Shown in pieces: positions 44,586 through 51,978 of a stretch of DNA of 64,000 nucleotides. A program made the translations under genes and the position numbers. This stretch comes from Streptomyces actuosus (lineage in GTDB: Bacteria > Actinomycetota > Actinomycetes > Streptomycetales > Streptomycetaceae), in the NCBI RefSeq assembly GCF_016921115.1, contig NZ_JAFFZS010000004.1, forward strand, positions 271,565 through 335,564. The letters are read 5' to 3'. Below the pieces are notes generated by a model that did no database searches, was not told the DNA's origin, and worked only from the letters and a program-made list of their open reading frames with translations. Within the stretch, counting starts at the first letter, position 1. Every line of letters starts with the position of its first letter.

Positions 44586-46184
44586 GTGATCTCCGCCTCC
44601 GGTATCGAGCTGCGCGCCGGTGCCCGCATCCTCATCGAGAACGCCTCCTTCCGTGTCGCCAAGGGCGACCGCATCGGTCTGGTCGGCCGCAACGGCGCCG
44701 GCAAGACCACGCTCACCAAGTGCCTCGCGGGCGAGGGCATCCCGGCCGCCGGCGCCATCACCCGGTCGGGTGAGGTCGGCTACCTCCCGCAGGACCCCCG
44801 CACCGGCGACCTGGACGTCCTCGCCCGCGACCGCATCCTCTCCGCCCGCGGCCTCGACGTGCTGATCCGCAAGATGCGCGACAACGAGCAGCGCATCGCC
44901 ACCGGCAAGGGCAGCACCCGGGAGAAGGCCCTCAAGCAGTACGAGCGTCAGGAGACGGAGTTCCTCACCAAGGGCGGGTACTCCGCCGAGGCCGAGGCCG
45001 CCACCATCGCGGCCGCGCTCAACCTGCCGGACCGGGTGCTCGGCCAGCCGCTGCACACCCTCTCCGGCGGTCAGCGCCGCCGGATCGAGCTCGCCCGCAT
45101 CCTCTTCTCCGACGCGGACACGCTGCTGCTGGACGAGCCGACCAACCACCTCGACGCCGACTCGATCGTCTGGCTGCGCGACTACCTGAAGACCTACCGC
45201 GGCGGCTTCGTCGTGATCTCCCACGACGTCGACCTGGTGGAGACGGTCGTCAACAAGGTGTTCTACCTGGACGCCAACCGCGCCGCGATCGACATCTACA
45301 ACATGGGCTGGAAGCTGTACCAGCAGCAGCGGGAAGCCGACGAGAAGCGCCGCAGGCGCGAGCGCGCCAACGCCGAGAAGAAGGCCGCGGCGCTCAACGC
45401 CCAGGCCGACAAGATGCGGGCGAAGGCCACCAAGACGGTCGCCGCGCAGAACATGGCCCGCCGCGCGGAGCGGCTCCTCGCCGGTCTCGACGACATCCGC
45501 CAGCAGGACAAGGTCGCCCGGCTCCGCTTCCCCGAGCCCGCGCCCTGCGGCAAGACCCCGCTGACGGCGGAGGGCCTGTCGAAGTCGTACGGCTCCCTGG
45601 AGATCTTCACCGACGTCGACCTGGCCGTCGACAAGGGTTCGCGGGTCGTCATCCTCGGCCTCAACGGCGCCGGCAAGACGACCCTGCTCCGGCTCCTCGC
45701 GGGGGTCGAGCAGCCCGACACCGGTGCGGTGATCCCCGGCCACGGCTTCAAGGCCGGCTACTACGCGCAGGAGCACGAGACCCTCGACCCGGACCGTACG
45801 GTCCTGGAGAACATGCGCTCCGCCGCCCCCGACATGGATCTGGTCGAGGTGCGCAAGGTGCTCGGCTCGTTCCTGTTCTCCGGTGACGACGTCGACAAGC
45901 CGGCCGGCGTCCTCTCCGGCGGCGAGAAGACCCGTCTCGCGCTGGCCACCCTGGTCGTCTCCTCGGCGAACGTGCTGCTGCTGGACGAGCCGACCAACAA
46001 CCTCGACCCGGCCAGCCGCGAGGAGATCCTCGGAGCGCTGCGCACCTACAAGGGTGCCGTCGTCCTGGTCACCCACGACGAGGGCGCGGTCGAGGCGCTG
46101 CAGCCGGAGCGGATCATCCTGCTGCCGGACGGCGTGGAGGACCTGTGGGGCGCGGACTACGCGGATCTCGTCGCCCTGGCTTGA
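44586..46184 (+). CDS. ABC-F family ATPase (ribosome-associated)
   Basis: The 532-residue soluble protein has two ABC domains and no membrane segment. Domain 1 has Walker A GRNGAGKTTL, signature LSGGQRRRIELARI and Walker B TLLLDEPTNHLD. The basic interdomain linker (about 245-300) includes EKRRRRERANAEKKA and helical AKATKTVAAQNMARRAERL. Domain 2 has GLNGAGKTTLLRLL, LSGGEKTRLALATL and LLLDEPTNNLDP. ABC-F proteins act on the ribosomal E site in translation control or antibiotic protection. The GTG at 44586 has GGAG seven bases upstream. It looks like a housekeeping type, not a dedicated resistance gene, but this cannot be settled by eye. Confidence 0.92.
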   Translation: MISASGIELRAGARILIENASFRVAKGDRIGLVGRNGAGKTTLTKCLAGEGIPAAGAITRSGEVGYLPQDPRTGDLDVLARDRILSARGLDVLIRKMRDNEQRIATGKGSTREKALKQYERQETEFLTKGGYSAEAEAATIAAALNLPDRVLGQPLHTLSGGQRRRIELARILFSDADTLLLDEPTNHLDADSIVWLRDYLKTYRGGFVVISHDVDLVETVVNKVFYLDANRAAIDIYNMGWKLYQQQREADEKRRRRERANAEKKAAALNAQADKMRAKATKTVAAQNMARRAERLLAGLDDIRQQDKVARLRFPEPAPCGKTPLTAEGLSKSYGSLEIFTDVDLAVDKGSRVVILGLNGAGKTTLLRLLAGVEQPDTGAVIPGHGFKAGYYAQEHETLDPDRTVLENMRSAAPDMDLVEVRKVLGSFLFSGDDVDKPAGVLSGGEKTRLALATLVVSSANVLLLDEPTNNLDPASREEILGALRTYKGAVVLVTHDEGAVEALQPERIILLPDGVEDLWGADYADLVALA

Positions 46185-46190
46185 TCGAAT

Positions 46191-46217
46191 GAATGATCCA
46201 CTGTGTATGGATCATTC
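46191..46217 (+). terminator. Hairpin terminator after the ABC-F gene
   Basis: GAATGATCCA (46191-46200) and TGGATCATTC (46208-46217) form a perfect 10-bp stem with a 7-base loop, beginning 7 bases after the ABC-F stop. A partial third copy, GTGATCCATCA, follows near 46227. Confidence 0.7.
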
Positions 46218-46284
46218 GGCCCATCGGTGATCCATCATCTGTGTGAGATCTCCTCGTACCAAGGTGTGTCCTGCACGCACTTCG

Positions 46285-46317
46285 CGGCCGGGTTCCCCGC
46301 TTTCGGGGGCCCGGCCG
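46285..46317. terminator. Second strong hairpin in the ABC-F / HTH intergenic region
   Basis: CGGCCGGG-tt-CCCCG pairs with CGGGG-g-CCCGGCCG around a CTTT loop: a 13-bp stem with one small internal bulge. It probably backs up the first terminator. The remaining bases to 46519 should hold the promoter of the small helix-turn-helix gene; no clear hexamers were assigned. Confidence 0.65.
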
Positions 46318-46519
46318 TCGTGCTGCTCTGACCTGGCACTTCGCGGAAGGACCCGTTCAGCGGTACGTACACCAGTGTCAGGAATCACAGGTTCCGATTG
46401 TGGGGATGCGCTCCTGTCGTCACATCCCTCTCGCACGGACCTTGCCGAATGGGTGGCCATCGGGCCCCGGAGGGGTGATCATGAGGGGACCAGAGCGCAC
46501 TTCCCATGAGGAGGCACGG

Positions 46520-46741
46520 GTGGCCGAGACTCTGAAGAAGGGCAGCCGGGTGACCGGCGCCGCGCGCGACAAGCTCGCGGCAGACCTGAAGAAGAAGTAC
46601 GACGCCGGTGCGAGCATCCGGGCGTTGGCCGAGGAGACCGGCCGCTCGTATGGCTTTGTGCACCGCATGCTCAGTGAGTCGGGTGTCACGCTCCGAGGGC
46701 GTGGCGGGGCGACGCGGGGCAAGAAGGCTCAGACGGCCTGA
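46520..46741 (+). CDS. Small helix-turn-helix protein
   Basis: The 73-residue basic protein has a predicted helix-turn-helix (about 25-55: LKKKYDAGASIRALAEETGRS then YGFVHRMLSESG) and a basic tail TLRGRGGATRGKKAQTA. The HTH resembles resolvase/Hin-like C-terminal DNA-binding domains, but no catalytic domain is present. It is likely a nucleoid- or promoter-binding protein; its targets are unknown. GTG 46520 has GAGGAGG upstream, a strong start. It stands alone between two terminators and the hydratase gene. Confidence 0.85.
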   Translation: MAETLKKGSRVTGAARDKLAADLKKKYDAGASIRALAEETGRSYGFVHRMLSESGVTLRGRGGATRGKKAQTA

Positions 46742-46879
46742 TTCCCCGGGCGGCCCATCGGCCTCGATGGTGGCCACCCGGTCGGTCTCCCCCCGTGGAC
46801 GGGGGGCTGGGGTTCACCCAGCTCGGCCGGGTGGTTACTGTGCAGTCACTTAGCTGACCGCACCCACCGGAGGCGCACC

Positions 46880-47695
46880 ATGGCTTCGCCCGCCCAGCCC
46901 GACACGGAACACCTCGTTCCCCTGCTCGACAAGGACGGCGTACGGCTCACCGTCGACGACGCGATCGCCACGGTGACGCTGACCAACCCGGCCAAGCGCA
47001 ACGCCCAGAGCCCCGCCATGTGGCGGGCGCTCGTCGAGGCCGGGCAGCTGCTGCCGGGCTCCGTCCGCGTCGCCGTGCTGCGCGGCGAAGGCATGTCCTT
47101 CTCCGCGGGCCTGGACCGGCAGATGTTCACGCCCGAGGGGATCGAGGGCGAGCCGTCGTTCATCGACCTCGCACGCAGCAGCGACGCCGACCTGGACGCG
47201 GCGATCGCCTCCTTCCAGGAGGCCTTCACCTGGTGGCGGCGGAGCGACCTCGTCTCCATCGCCGCCGTACAGGGACATGCCATCGGGGCGGGCTTCCAGC
47301 TCGCCCTGGCGTGCGACCTGCGCGTCGTCGCCGACGATGTCCAGTTCGCCATGCGCGAGACCAGCCTCGGGCTCGTCCCGGACCTCACCGGCACGCACCC
47401 GCTGGTCGGCCTCGTCGGATACGCCCGCGCGCTGGAGATCTGCGCCACCGGGCGGTTCGTCACGGCCGAGGAGGCGGTGGCCTCCGGCCTGGCCAACCTC
47501 GCCGTGCCCACCGGCCAGCTCGACGGCGCGGTCGCGGACCTCGCCGCCGCCCTGCTGGCCGCGCCCCGGGATGCCGTGATCGAGACCAAGGCGCTCCTCC
47601 GCGACGCCGCGGGACGCACCTACGACGAGCAGCGTGCCGCCGAGCGCCAGGCGCAGGCCAGGCGGCTGCGCGACCTGGCCGGCCTCGGCGAGTGA
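46880..47695 (+). CDS. Enoyl-CoA hydratase/isomerase family protein
   Basis: The 271-residue crotonase-fold enzyme has TVTLTNPAKRNAQSPAMWRA (CoA site), GEGMSFSAGLDRQMF (oxyanion strand) and VSIAAVQGHAIGAGFQLALA (second oxyanion Gly). At the usual Glu positions it shows FAMRETSLGLVPDLTGTHPL, keeping Glu in ETSLGL and Asp in PDLTG rather than the canonical pair, so activity may be isomerase-like. The function in fatty-acid or amino-acid breakdown is general. GGAGG precedes ATG 46880. Confidence 0.9.
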   Translation: MASPAQPDTEHLVPLLDKDGVRLTVDDAIATVTLTNPAKRNAQSPAMWRALVEAGQLLPGSVRVAVLRGEGMSFSAGLDRQMFTPEGIEGEPSFIDLARSSDADLDAAIASFQEAFTWWRRSDLVSIAAVQGHAIGAGFQLALACDLRVVADDVQFAMRETSLGLVPDLTGTHPLVGLVGYARALEICATGRFVTAEEAVASGLANLAVPTGQLDGAVADLAAALLAAPRDAVIETKALLRDAAGRTYDEQRAAERQAQARRLRDLAGLGE

Positions 47696-47968
47696 TCCGC
47701 GCCTGAGACCCGCCACCGCTCCGGTGCCGCACGGGTTCCCGGCGGGCCGCCGGGGCCGTCGCGGCGGTTACGGGCCGGCCGTGCCACCGACCGCCGGGGC
47801 CTGCCCGGCCCTGACGCCCGCCCGGGGCCGCCTCCGGCCCCGCGGCATCCGCCGGCCGGGGCCGCCCGACCGGCCCAGCCTCCGGCTTGCGGTGCCCGGT
47901 CGTGGAGCGGCCGGATGCCGCCGATCCAGGCGGCGCCGGCCGCGGACGTCCGGGGCCGGTGACGGCGG

Positions 47969-48676
47969 TCAGCCGACCGCTGTCACCAGGATCGCCACGT
48001 TCGGGTGATCCGCCCAGGTCGCCGACACCGCGGCGCGGACCTCCCGGGCCACCTCCACGGCCCGGTGTCCCTCGCCCACGGCGATCTCCACCCGCACGTA
48101 CCTCCTCGGCAGCGCGTCCGGCCGGGTCTGCTCCTCCAGGTGCACCGCGCGGCCGAGCACCTCGGTCAGCGCCGCCACCCCCGCGACCGACAGGGCCGCC
48201 CGGGCGGCGCGCGCCTCGTCGGTGCCGGTGCTCTCCGCGGCCGGCTGAGGTGGGGGGACCCGTACCGTCTCCGCCGCGGGCTCCTCGTCCAGCAGCGCCG
48301 TCACCCGCAGATCCACCTCCGTGACCGTCAGACCGAGGTCCCGTGCCGCCCGCCCCAGAGCCGCACGCAGGCGGGCCGTGGCCGCGGGCAGGGGCTCGGC
48401 ACCCGTCGCCGACAGCTCCGCCGACACCCGCAGCGCGCCGGGCGGCAGGGCGCTCGGCGGGGGTGGTACGACGGGCGCCGACGCCCGCTCCGGTTCGGCG
48501 AGCGCGATGCGCAGCCCGCCCAGCAGCACCCCCGGTACGTCGGCCGCGGCGCGCCGCAGCACGGCCTCGGCCGCCCGCTCCGCGATCCACGAGCCGTCCC
48601 GCGGGCCGCCCAGAGGCACCAGCCTGCCGAGCGCCAGCCGGTGCCGTACCTGCTGTGTCCACTGCTGTGCCGTCAT
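47969..48676 (-). CDS. Asp23/Gls24-like cluster protein, divergent member
   Basis: The 235-residue protein has no signal peptide. The C-terminal part (about 185-235: YVRVEIAVGEGHRAVEVARE, then VRAAVSATW and NVAILVTAVG) follows the strand-helix pattern of Asp23/Gls24 domains, and an earlier stretch (AAEAVLRRAAADVPGVLLGG) resembles their first helix. The middle is Pro/Ala-rich. It is transcribed divergently from the Gls24 gene at 48783. ATG 48676 is chosen over upstream codons. Family assignment is by pattern and context, moderate certainty. Confidence 0.7.
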   Translation of the reverse strand: MTAQQWTQQVRHRLALGRLVPLGGPRDGSWIAERAAEAVLRRAAADVPGVLLGGLRIALAEPERASAPVVPPPPSALPPGALRVSAELSATGAEPLPAATARLRAALGRAARDLGLTVTEVDLRVTALLDEEPAAETVRVPPPQPAAESTGTDEARAARAALSVAGVAALTEVLGRAVHLEEQTRPDALPRRYVRVEIAVGEGHRAVEVAREVRAAVSATWADHPNVAILVTAVG

Positions 48677-48740
48677 TGCTCCAGCCTGCCGCATCTCCGG
48701 CGCGCGATCGGGCAACCGCCCTTACGGTGGTCGGAGGAAC

Positions 48741-48750
48741 ACCACGTGGT
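48741..48750. promoter_or_regulatory. Palindrome ACCACGTGGT between divergent envelope genes
   Basis: A perfect 10-bp palindrome with a CACGTG core lies in the 106-base divergent promoter region, 33 bases upstream of the Gls24 start. It is a candidate operator serving both directions. Confidence 0.4.
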
Positions 48751-48782
48751 CAAGAGACGACGACCGAAAGGGACGTACGGCG

Positions 48783-49280
48783 ATGACCGACACGACGGCC
48801 GGGGGCAGGACCAGGAACACCGAGAACGACAACGACGGGCCGGAGACTGCCGGGACGCGCAGGACCCAGGCCACGCGGCGCGGCGGTGGAGATCCCGCCG
48901 CCCGCGGACGGACCACCATCGCGGACGGCGTGGTGGAGAAGATCGCCGGCATGGCCGCACGGGACGTGGTCGGGGTTCACGCCATGGGCAGCGGCCTGTC
49001 CCGCACCTTCGGCGCCGTCCGCGACCGGGTCCCCGGTGGCTCCAAGGCCGTCACCCGGGGCGTGAAGGTCGAGGTCGGCGAGGTGCAGACCGCCCTCGAC
49101 CTGGAGATCGTCGTCGACTACGGCGTGTCGATCTCCGACGTGGCGCGGGCCGTGCGGGAGAACGTGATCGCGGCCGTGGAGCGGATGACGGGCCTGGAGG
49201 TCGTCGAGGTCAACATCGCCGTGAGCGACGTCAAGCTCCCGGACGAGGAGGACGAGGAGCCGGAGTCCCGGCTCCAGTGA
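48783..49280 (+). CDS. Asp23/Gls24 family envelope stress protein
   Basis: The 165-residue protein has a disordered Thr/Asn/Asp-rich N-terminus (about 1-42) and the Asp23 domain: GRTTIADGVVEKIAGMAARD with VVGVHAM, VKVEVGEVQTALDLEIVVDYG, ISDVARAVRENVIAAVERMTG and LEVVEVNIAVSDVKLPDEED. In Staphylococcus Asp23 is held at the membrane by AmaP; the AmaP-like gene at the end of this cluster suggests the same arrangement. The ATG follows AAAGGGA. Confidence 0.92.
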   Translation: MTDTTAGGRTRNTENDNDGPETAGTRRTQATRRGGGDPAARGRTTIADGVVEKIAGMAARDVVGVHAMGSGLSRTFGAVRDRVPGGSKAVTRGVKVEVGEVQTALDLEIVVDYGVSISDVARAVRENVIAAVERMTGLEVVEVNIAVSDVKLPDEEDEEPESRLQ

Positions 49281-49344
49281 CCTGCGGGCCGGCGCACGGA
49301 CGGACCCGCGGACGGACCCGCGGACGGACTGAGGGGAGCGCACC

Positions 49345-49536
49345 ATGAGCATGGCCGCGGTCGGCTTGATCGCCGGGATGGCGCTGGGCTTCGCCGGGTA
49401 CTTCGGCGGATTCGGCGCCTTCCTGCTGGTGGCGGCCCTGGGGGCCGTCGGGTTCGTCGCCGGCCGATTCCTGGAGGGTGACCTGGAGGTCGGCGAGTTC
49501 TTCCGCATCCGCACCCGTGACGACCGGCGGCGGTGA
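49345..49536 (+). CDS. Small membrane protein of the envelope cluster
   Basis: The 63-residue protein has one long hydrophobic hairpin (about 3-43, Gly/Ala-rich MALGFAGYFGGFGAFLLVAA and GAVGFVAGRFLEG) and a charged tail ending RTRDDRRR. It resembles DUF2273-type proteins found with Asp23 genes. It lies 64 bases after the Gls24 gene and overlaps the next gene by 4 bases. Confidence 0.82.
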   Translation: MSMAAVGLIAGMALGFAGYFGGFGAFLLVAALGAVGFVAGRFLEGDLEVGEFFRIRTRDDRRR

Positions 49537-49916
49537 CGGCCGTGACCACAGGAGCCACCGAGCTCCGAACCGCACCGGTCGTCCCGCCCCCGGCAGAGCG
49601 CGGCGCCACGCGGATCGCCGACCGGGTCGTGGCGAAGATCGCCGCGCAGGCGGCCCGGGAGGCGGCAGGTGCCCTGCCGAAGGAGGCCCGCCGCCCTCAC
49701 GCCACCGTCGTCGTTCGCCACCACGCGGCCCGCATCAGCATCCAGCTCGAACTCGGCTACCCCACGGACATCGGCGCCGGCTGCCATGCCGTGCGTCGCC
49801 ACGTGGCGGAGCGGGTAGGCGCGTTGGTGGGCATGGAGGTCCCGGAGGTCGCCGTCCAGGTCGAACGCCTGCACCTGGCCGCGGCGTACGGCGAGGCACA
49901 GGGGAGGACGCGATGA
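49533..49916 (+). CDS. Second Asp23/Gls24-like protein
   Basis: The 127-residue protein contains ATRIADRVVAKIAAQAAREA (first helix), ATVVVRHHAARISIQLELGY (strand pair), IGAGCHAVRRHVAERVGALV and EVPEVAVQVERLHLA, i.e. the compact Asp23 domain without a long N-terminal tail. GTG 49533 overlaps the preceding stop (GTGA) and its own stop overlaps the next ATG, so these genes form a coupled operon. Confidence 0.85.
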   Translation: MTAVTTGATELRTAPVVPPPAERGATRIADRVVAKIAAQAAREAAGALPKEARRPHATVVVRHHAARISIQLELGYPTDIGAGCHAVRRHVAERVGALVGMEVPEVAVQVERLHLAAAYGEAQGRTR

Positions 49917-50605
49917 GCGAGCCCCTCGACGACGGCGAGCGCGAGGGCACCACCCAGCGGCTGCCGGTCCTGGACAAGGGCGGCGGACCCGAGCCGTCCG
50001 CCGCGGTCCCGGACCACGACCCGCCGTCCGCGCCGCCGGACGGCGGGGCCGGCAGGCCCGGCAGGCCCGGCCGTTTCTGGTCCGCCCGCCGCGTTCCCGC
50101 GGCGATCGTCGCCCTGCTCCTCCTCGGCGCCGCCGGCGTCTTCCTCTACGACATCGCCTCCGTCCGGGCCGGCCGGCCCGGCATGCAGTGGCGCCGCACC
50201 CTCGCCGACCAGCTGGCCCAGCGCCCCCTCGACGACAGCCGGGTGCTCCTCGGCGCGGGCGTCACCGCAGCGCTCGGCCTGTGGCTGATCGCGCTGGCGG
50301 CCACACCCGGCCTGCGTGACGTGCTGCCGATGCGGCGCACCCATCCCGACGTCCGCGCCGGACTGCACCGCGGTGCCGCCGCGCTGGTCCTGCGCGACCG
50401 GGCCATGGAGGTGGCGGGCGTGCAGTCGGTCCGGGTGCGGATGCGCCGCACCCGGTGCGACGTACAGGTGACGTCGCACTTCCGCGACCTGGACGACGTA
50501 CGCGCCGACCTGGACCTGGTGCTCACCGAAGCGGTCGGCGGCCTGGGGCTCGGGCGCTCGCCGCGGCTGTCGGTGCGTGTCCGGCGGCCCGGGCGGAAGG
50601 GGTGA
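49913..50605 (+). CDS. DUF6286-like membrane protein of the envelope cluster
   Basis: The 230-residue protein has an acidic, Pro-rich cytoplasmic N-terminus (about 1-60), a transmembrane helix (about 63-82: AAIVALLLLGAAGVFLYDIA), a loop (RAGRPGMQWRRTLADQLAQR), a second helix (about 116-135: GVTAALGLWLIALAATPG) and a C-terminal soluble domain (AALVLRDRAMEVAGVQSVRV) with an Asp23-like strand-helix pattern. It overlaps its neighbours by 4 bases. Its role is probably structural in the envelope; biochemistry is unknown. Confidence 0.82.
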   Translation: MSEPLDDGEREGTTQRLPVLDKGGGPEPSAAVPDHDPPSAPPDGGAGRPGRPGRFWSARRVPAAIVALLLLGAAGVFLYDIASVRAGRPGMQWRRTLADQLAQRPLDDSRVLLGAGVTAALGLWLIALAATPGLRDVLPMRRTHPDVRAGLHRGAAALVLRDRAMEVAGVQSVRVRMRRTRCDVQVTSHFRDLDDVRADLDLVLTEAVGGLGLGRSPRLSVRVRRPGRKG

Positions 50606-50610
50606 CCGGG

Positions 50611-51189
50611 ATGCTGAGAACCGTCAACCGTGTGGTCACCGGCATCGTGGGGCTGCTCCTGCTCGTGCTGGGCGGCTCGGTGCTCGCCGTCGGGCTCGGC
50701 GCGCCGCCCCCGTCCTGGTGGATCCACGACGGACGCGACGACGTCCTGCTCAGCCGGGCCGAGCGGACCCGCTGGCAGGACGAGGCCTGGTGGTGGCCGA
50801 CTGTCCTGGCGGTGCTCGCCGTGCTCGTCGTGCTCGCCCTGTGGTGGCTGACCGCCGTGCTGCGCCGGCGCCGGCTCGCCGAGGTCCTCGTCGACACCGG
50901 CGACGGTGCCGGTGCCCTGCTGCGCGGCCGGGCGCTGGAGTCCGTCCTCAGCGGTGAGGCGAACGCCATGGACGGTGTGGAGCGGGCCCACGTCCACCTC
51001 ACCGGCCGCCGCCTCGCCCCCGAGACCCGGGTGCGGCTCCTGCTGGAACCGCACGTGGAACCGGGGACGGCGCTGAGCGAGCTCACGAGCCGGGCCCTGG
51101 CCCACGCCCGCGACTCGGCGGGCCTTGCGTCACTGCCCGCCGAGGTGCGCCTGCGTGCCGCCAAGCACCGCGCCGAAAGGGTCAGTTGA
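50611..51189 (+). CDS. amaP: AmaP-like alkaline-shock membrane anchor protein
   Basis: The 192-residue protein starts MLRTVNRVVTGIVGLLLLVL with the first helix (about 8-29), an extracytoplasmic loop rich in Trp (PPSWWIHDGRDD, WQDEAWWWPT), a second helix (about 66-86) and a cytoplasmic domain (ALESVLSGEANAMDGVERAH then VHLTGRRLAPETRVRLLLE). This is the AmaP layout, the protein that tethers Asp23 to the membrane in staphylococci. ATG 50611 is preferred because GGAAGG is 10 bases upstream; GTG 50602 would overlap the previous stop. Confidence 0.82.
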   Translation: MLRTVNRVVTGIVGLLLLVLGGSVLAVGLGAPPPSWWIHDGRDDVLLSRAERTRWQDEAWWWPTVLAVLAVLVVLALWWLTAVLRRRRLAEVLVDTGDGAGALLRGRALESVLSGEANAMDGVERAHVHLTGRRLAPETRVRLLLEPHVEPGTALSELTSRALAHARDSAGLASLPAEVRLRAAKHRAERVS

Positions 51190-51218
51190 CCTCGTCCGCG
51201 GTCCAGGCCGCCGACGGC

Positions 51219-51974
51219 TCAGAAACCGTGCCGAGCCCCGCCGTCCACCGGGACCATGATGCCCGTCAGATAGGAGGCGGCCGGCGACAGCAGGAAGGCC
51301 GCCGTCCGCCCGAACTCCGCGGGCGTGCCGTAGCGCCGCATCGGGATCCGCGCCTCGTTGGCCGCCCGCGTCGCCTCCGGATCCGCCGACAGCCCGTCCA
51401 GCTCGCGGACCCGGTCGGTGTCGATACGGGCGGGCAGCAGCCCCACCACCCGGATGCCCCGGGGGCCCAGCTCGTCGGAGAGGGACTTGGCGAACCCGGC
51501 GAGTCCGGGCCGCAGCCCGTTGGAGACGGTCAGCCCCGGGATCGGCTCGTGCACCGAGCCCGACAGCACGAACCCGATGACCCCGCCTGCCTCCAGCTCG
51601 GCCGCGGCCGTGCGGGCGAGCCGCACCGCGCCGAGGAACACCGACTCGAACGCGTTCTGCCACTGCTCGTCGGTGTTGTCGGCGACGAAGCCCGGCGGCG
51701 GCCCGCCCACGCTGACGAGGATGCCGTCGAAGCCGCCGAAGTGCTCCCGCGCCGCGGCGACGAGCTGCGCCGGCGCCGCGGGGTCGGCGTTGTCGACGGC
51801 GACCCCGACCGCGTCCGGACCCAGTTCGGCCGCCGCGTCGGCGGTCCGCTCACCGTCCCGCCCGGTGACGACGACCTTCGCCCCGTCGGCGACCAGCTCA
51901 CGCGCCACGGCGTTGCCGAGCCCGCGCGTGGCGCCGGTGACCACGTACACCCGGTCCTTCAGTCCAAGATCCAT
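51219..51974 (-). CDS. SDR-family protein lacking the YxxxK motif
   Basis: The 251-residue Rossmann-fold protein has the cofactor loop VVTGATRGLGNAVARELVA (TGxxxGxG), VDNADPAAPAQL and VSVGGPPPGFVADNTDEQW. The catalytic Ser is in FVLSGSVHEPIPGL, but where the Tyr and Lys (YxxxK) should be it reads TVSNGLRPGLAGFAKSLSDE, with Asn and Arg. The C-terminus AAFLLSPAASYLTGIMVPVDGG is normal. This matches a known atypical beta-ketoacyl-reductase-like SDR subgroup. It may not reduce ketones. Substrate unknown. It is 4 bases from the GH15 gene end region and convergent with AmaP. Confidence 0.88.
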   Translation of the reverse strand: MDLGLKDRVYVVTGATRGLGNAVARELVADGAKVVVTGRDGERTADAAAELGPDAVGVAVDNADPAAPAQLVAAAREHFGGFDGILVSVGGPPPGFVADNTDEQWQNAFESVFLGAVRLARTAAAELEAGGVIGFVLSGSVHEPIPGLTVSNGLRPGLAGFAKSLSDELGPRGIRVVGLLPARIDTDRVRELDGLSADPEATRAANEARIPMRRYGTPAEFGRTAAFLLSPAASYLTGIMVPVDGGARHGF

Positions 51975-51978
51975 GGAC

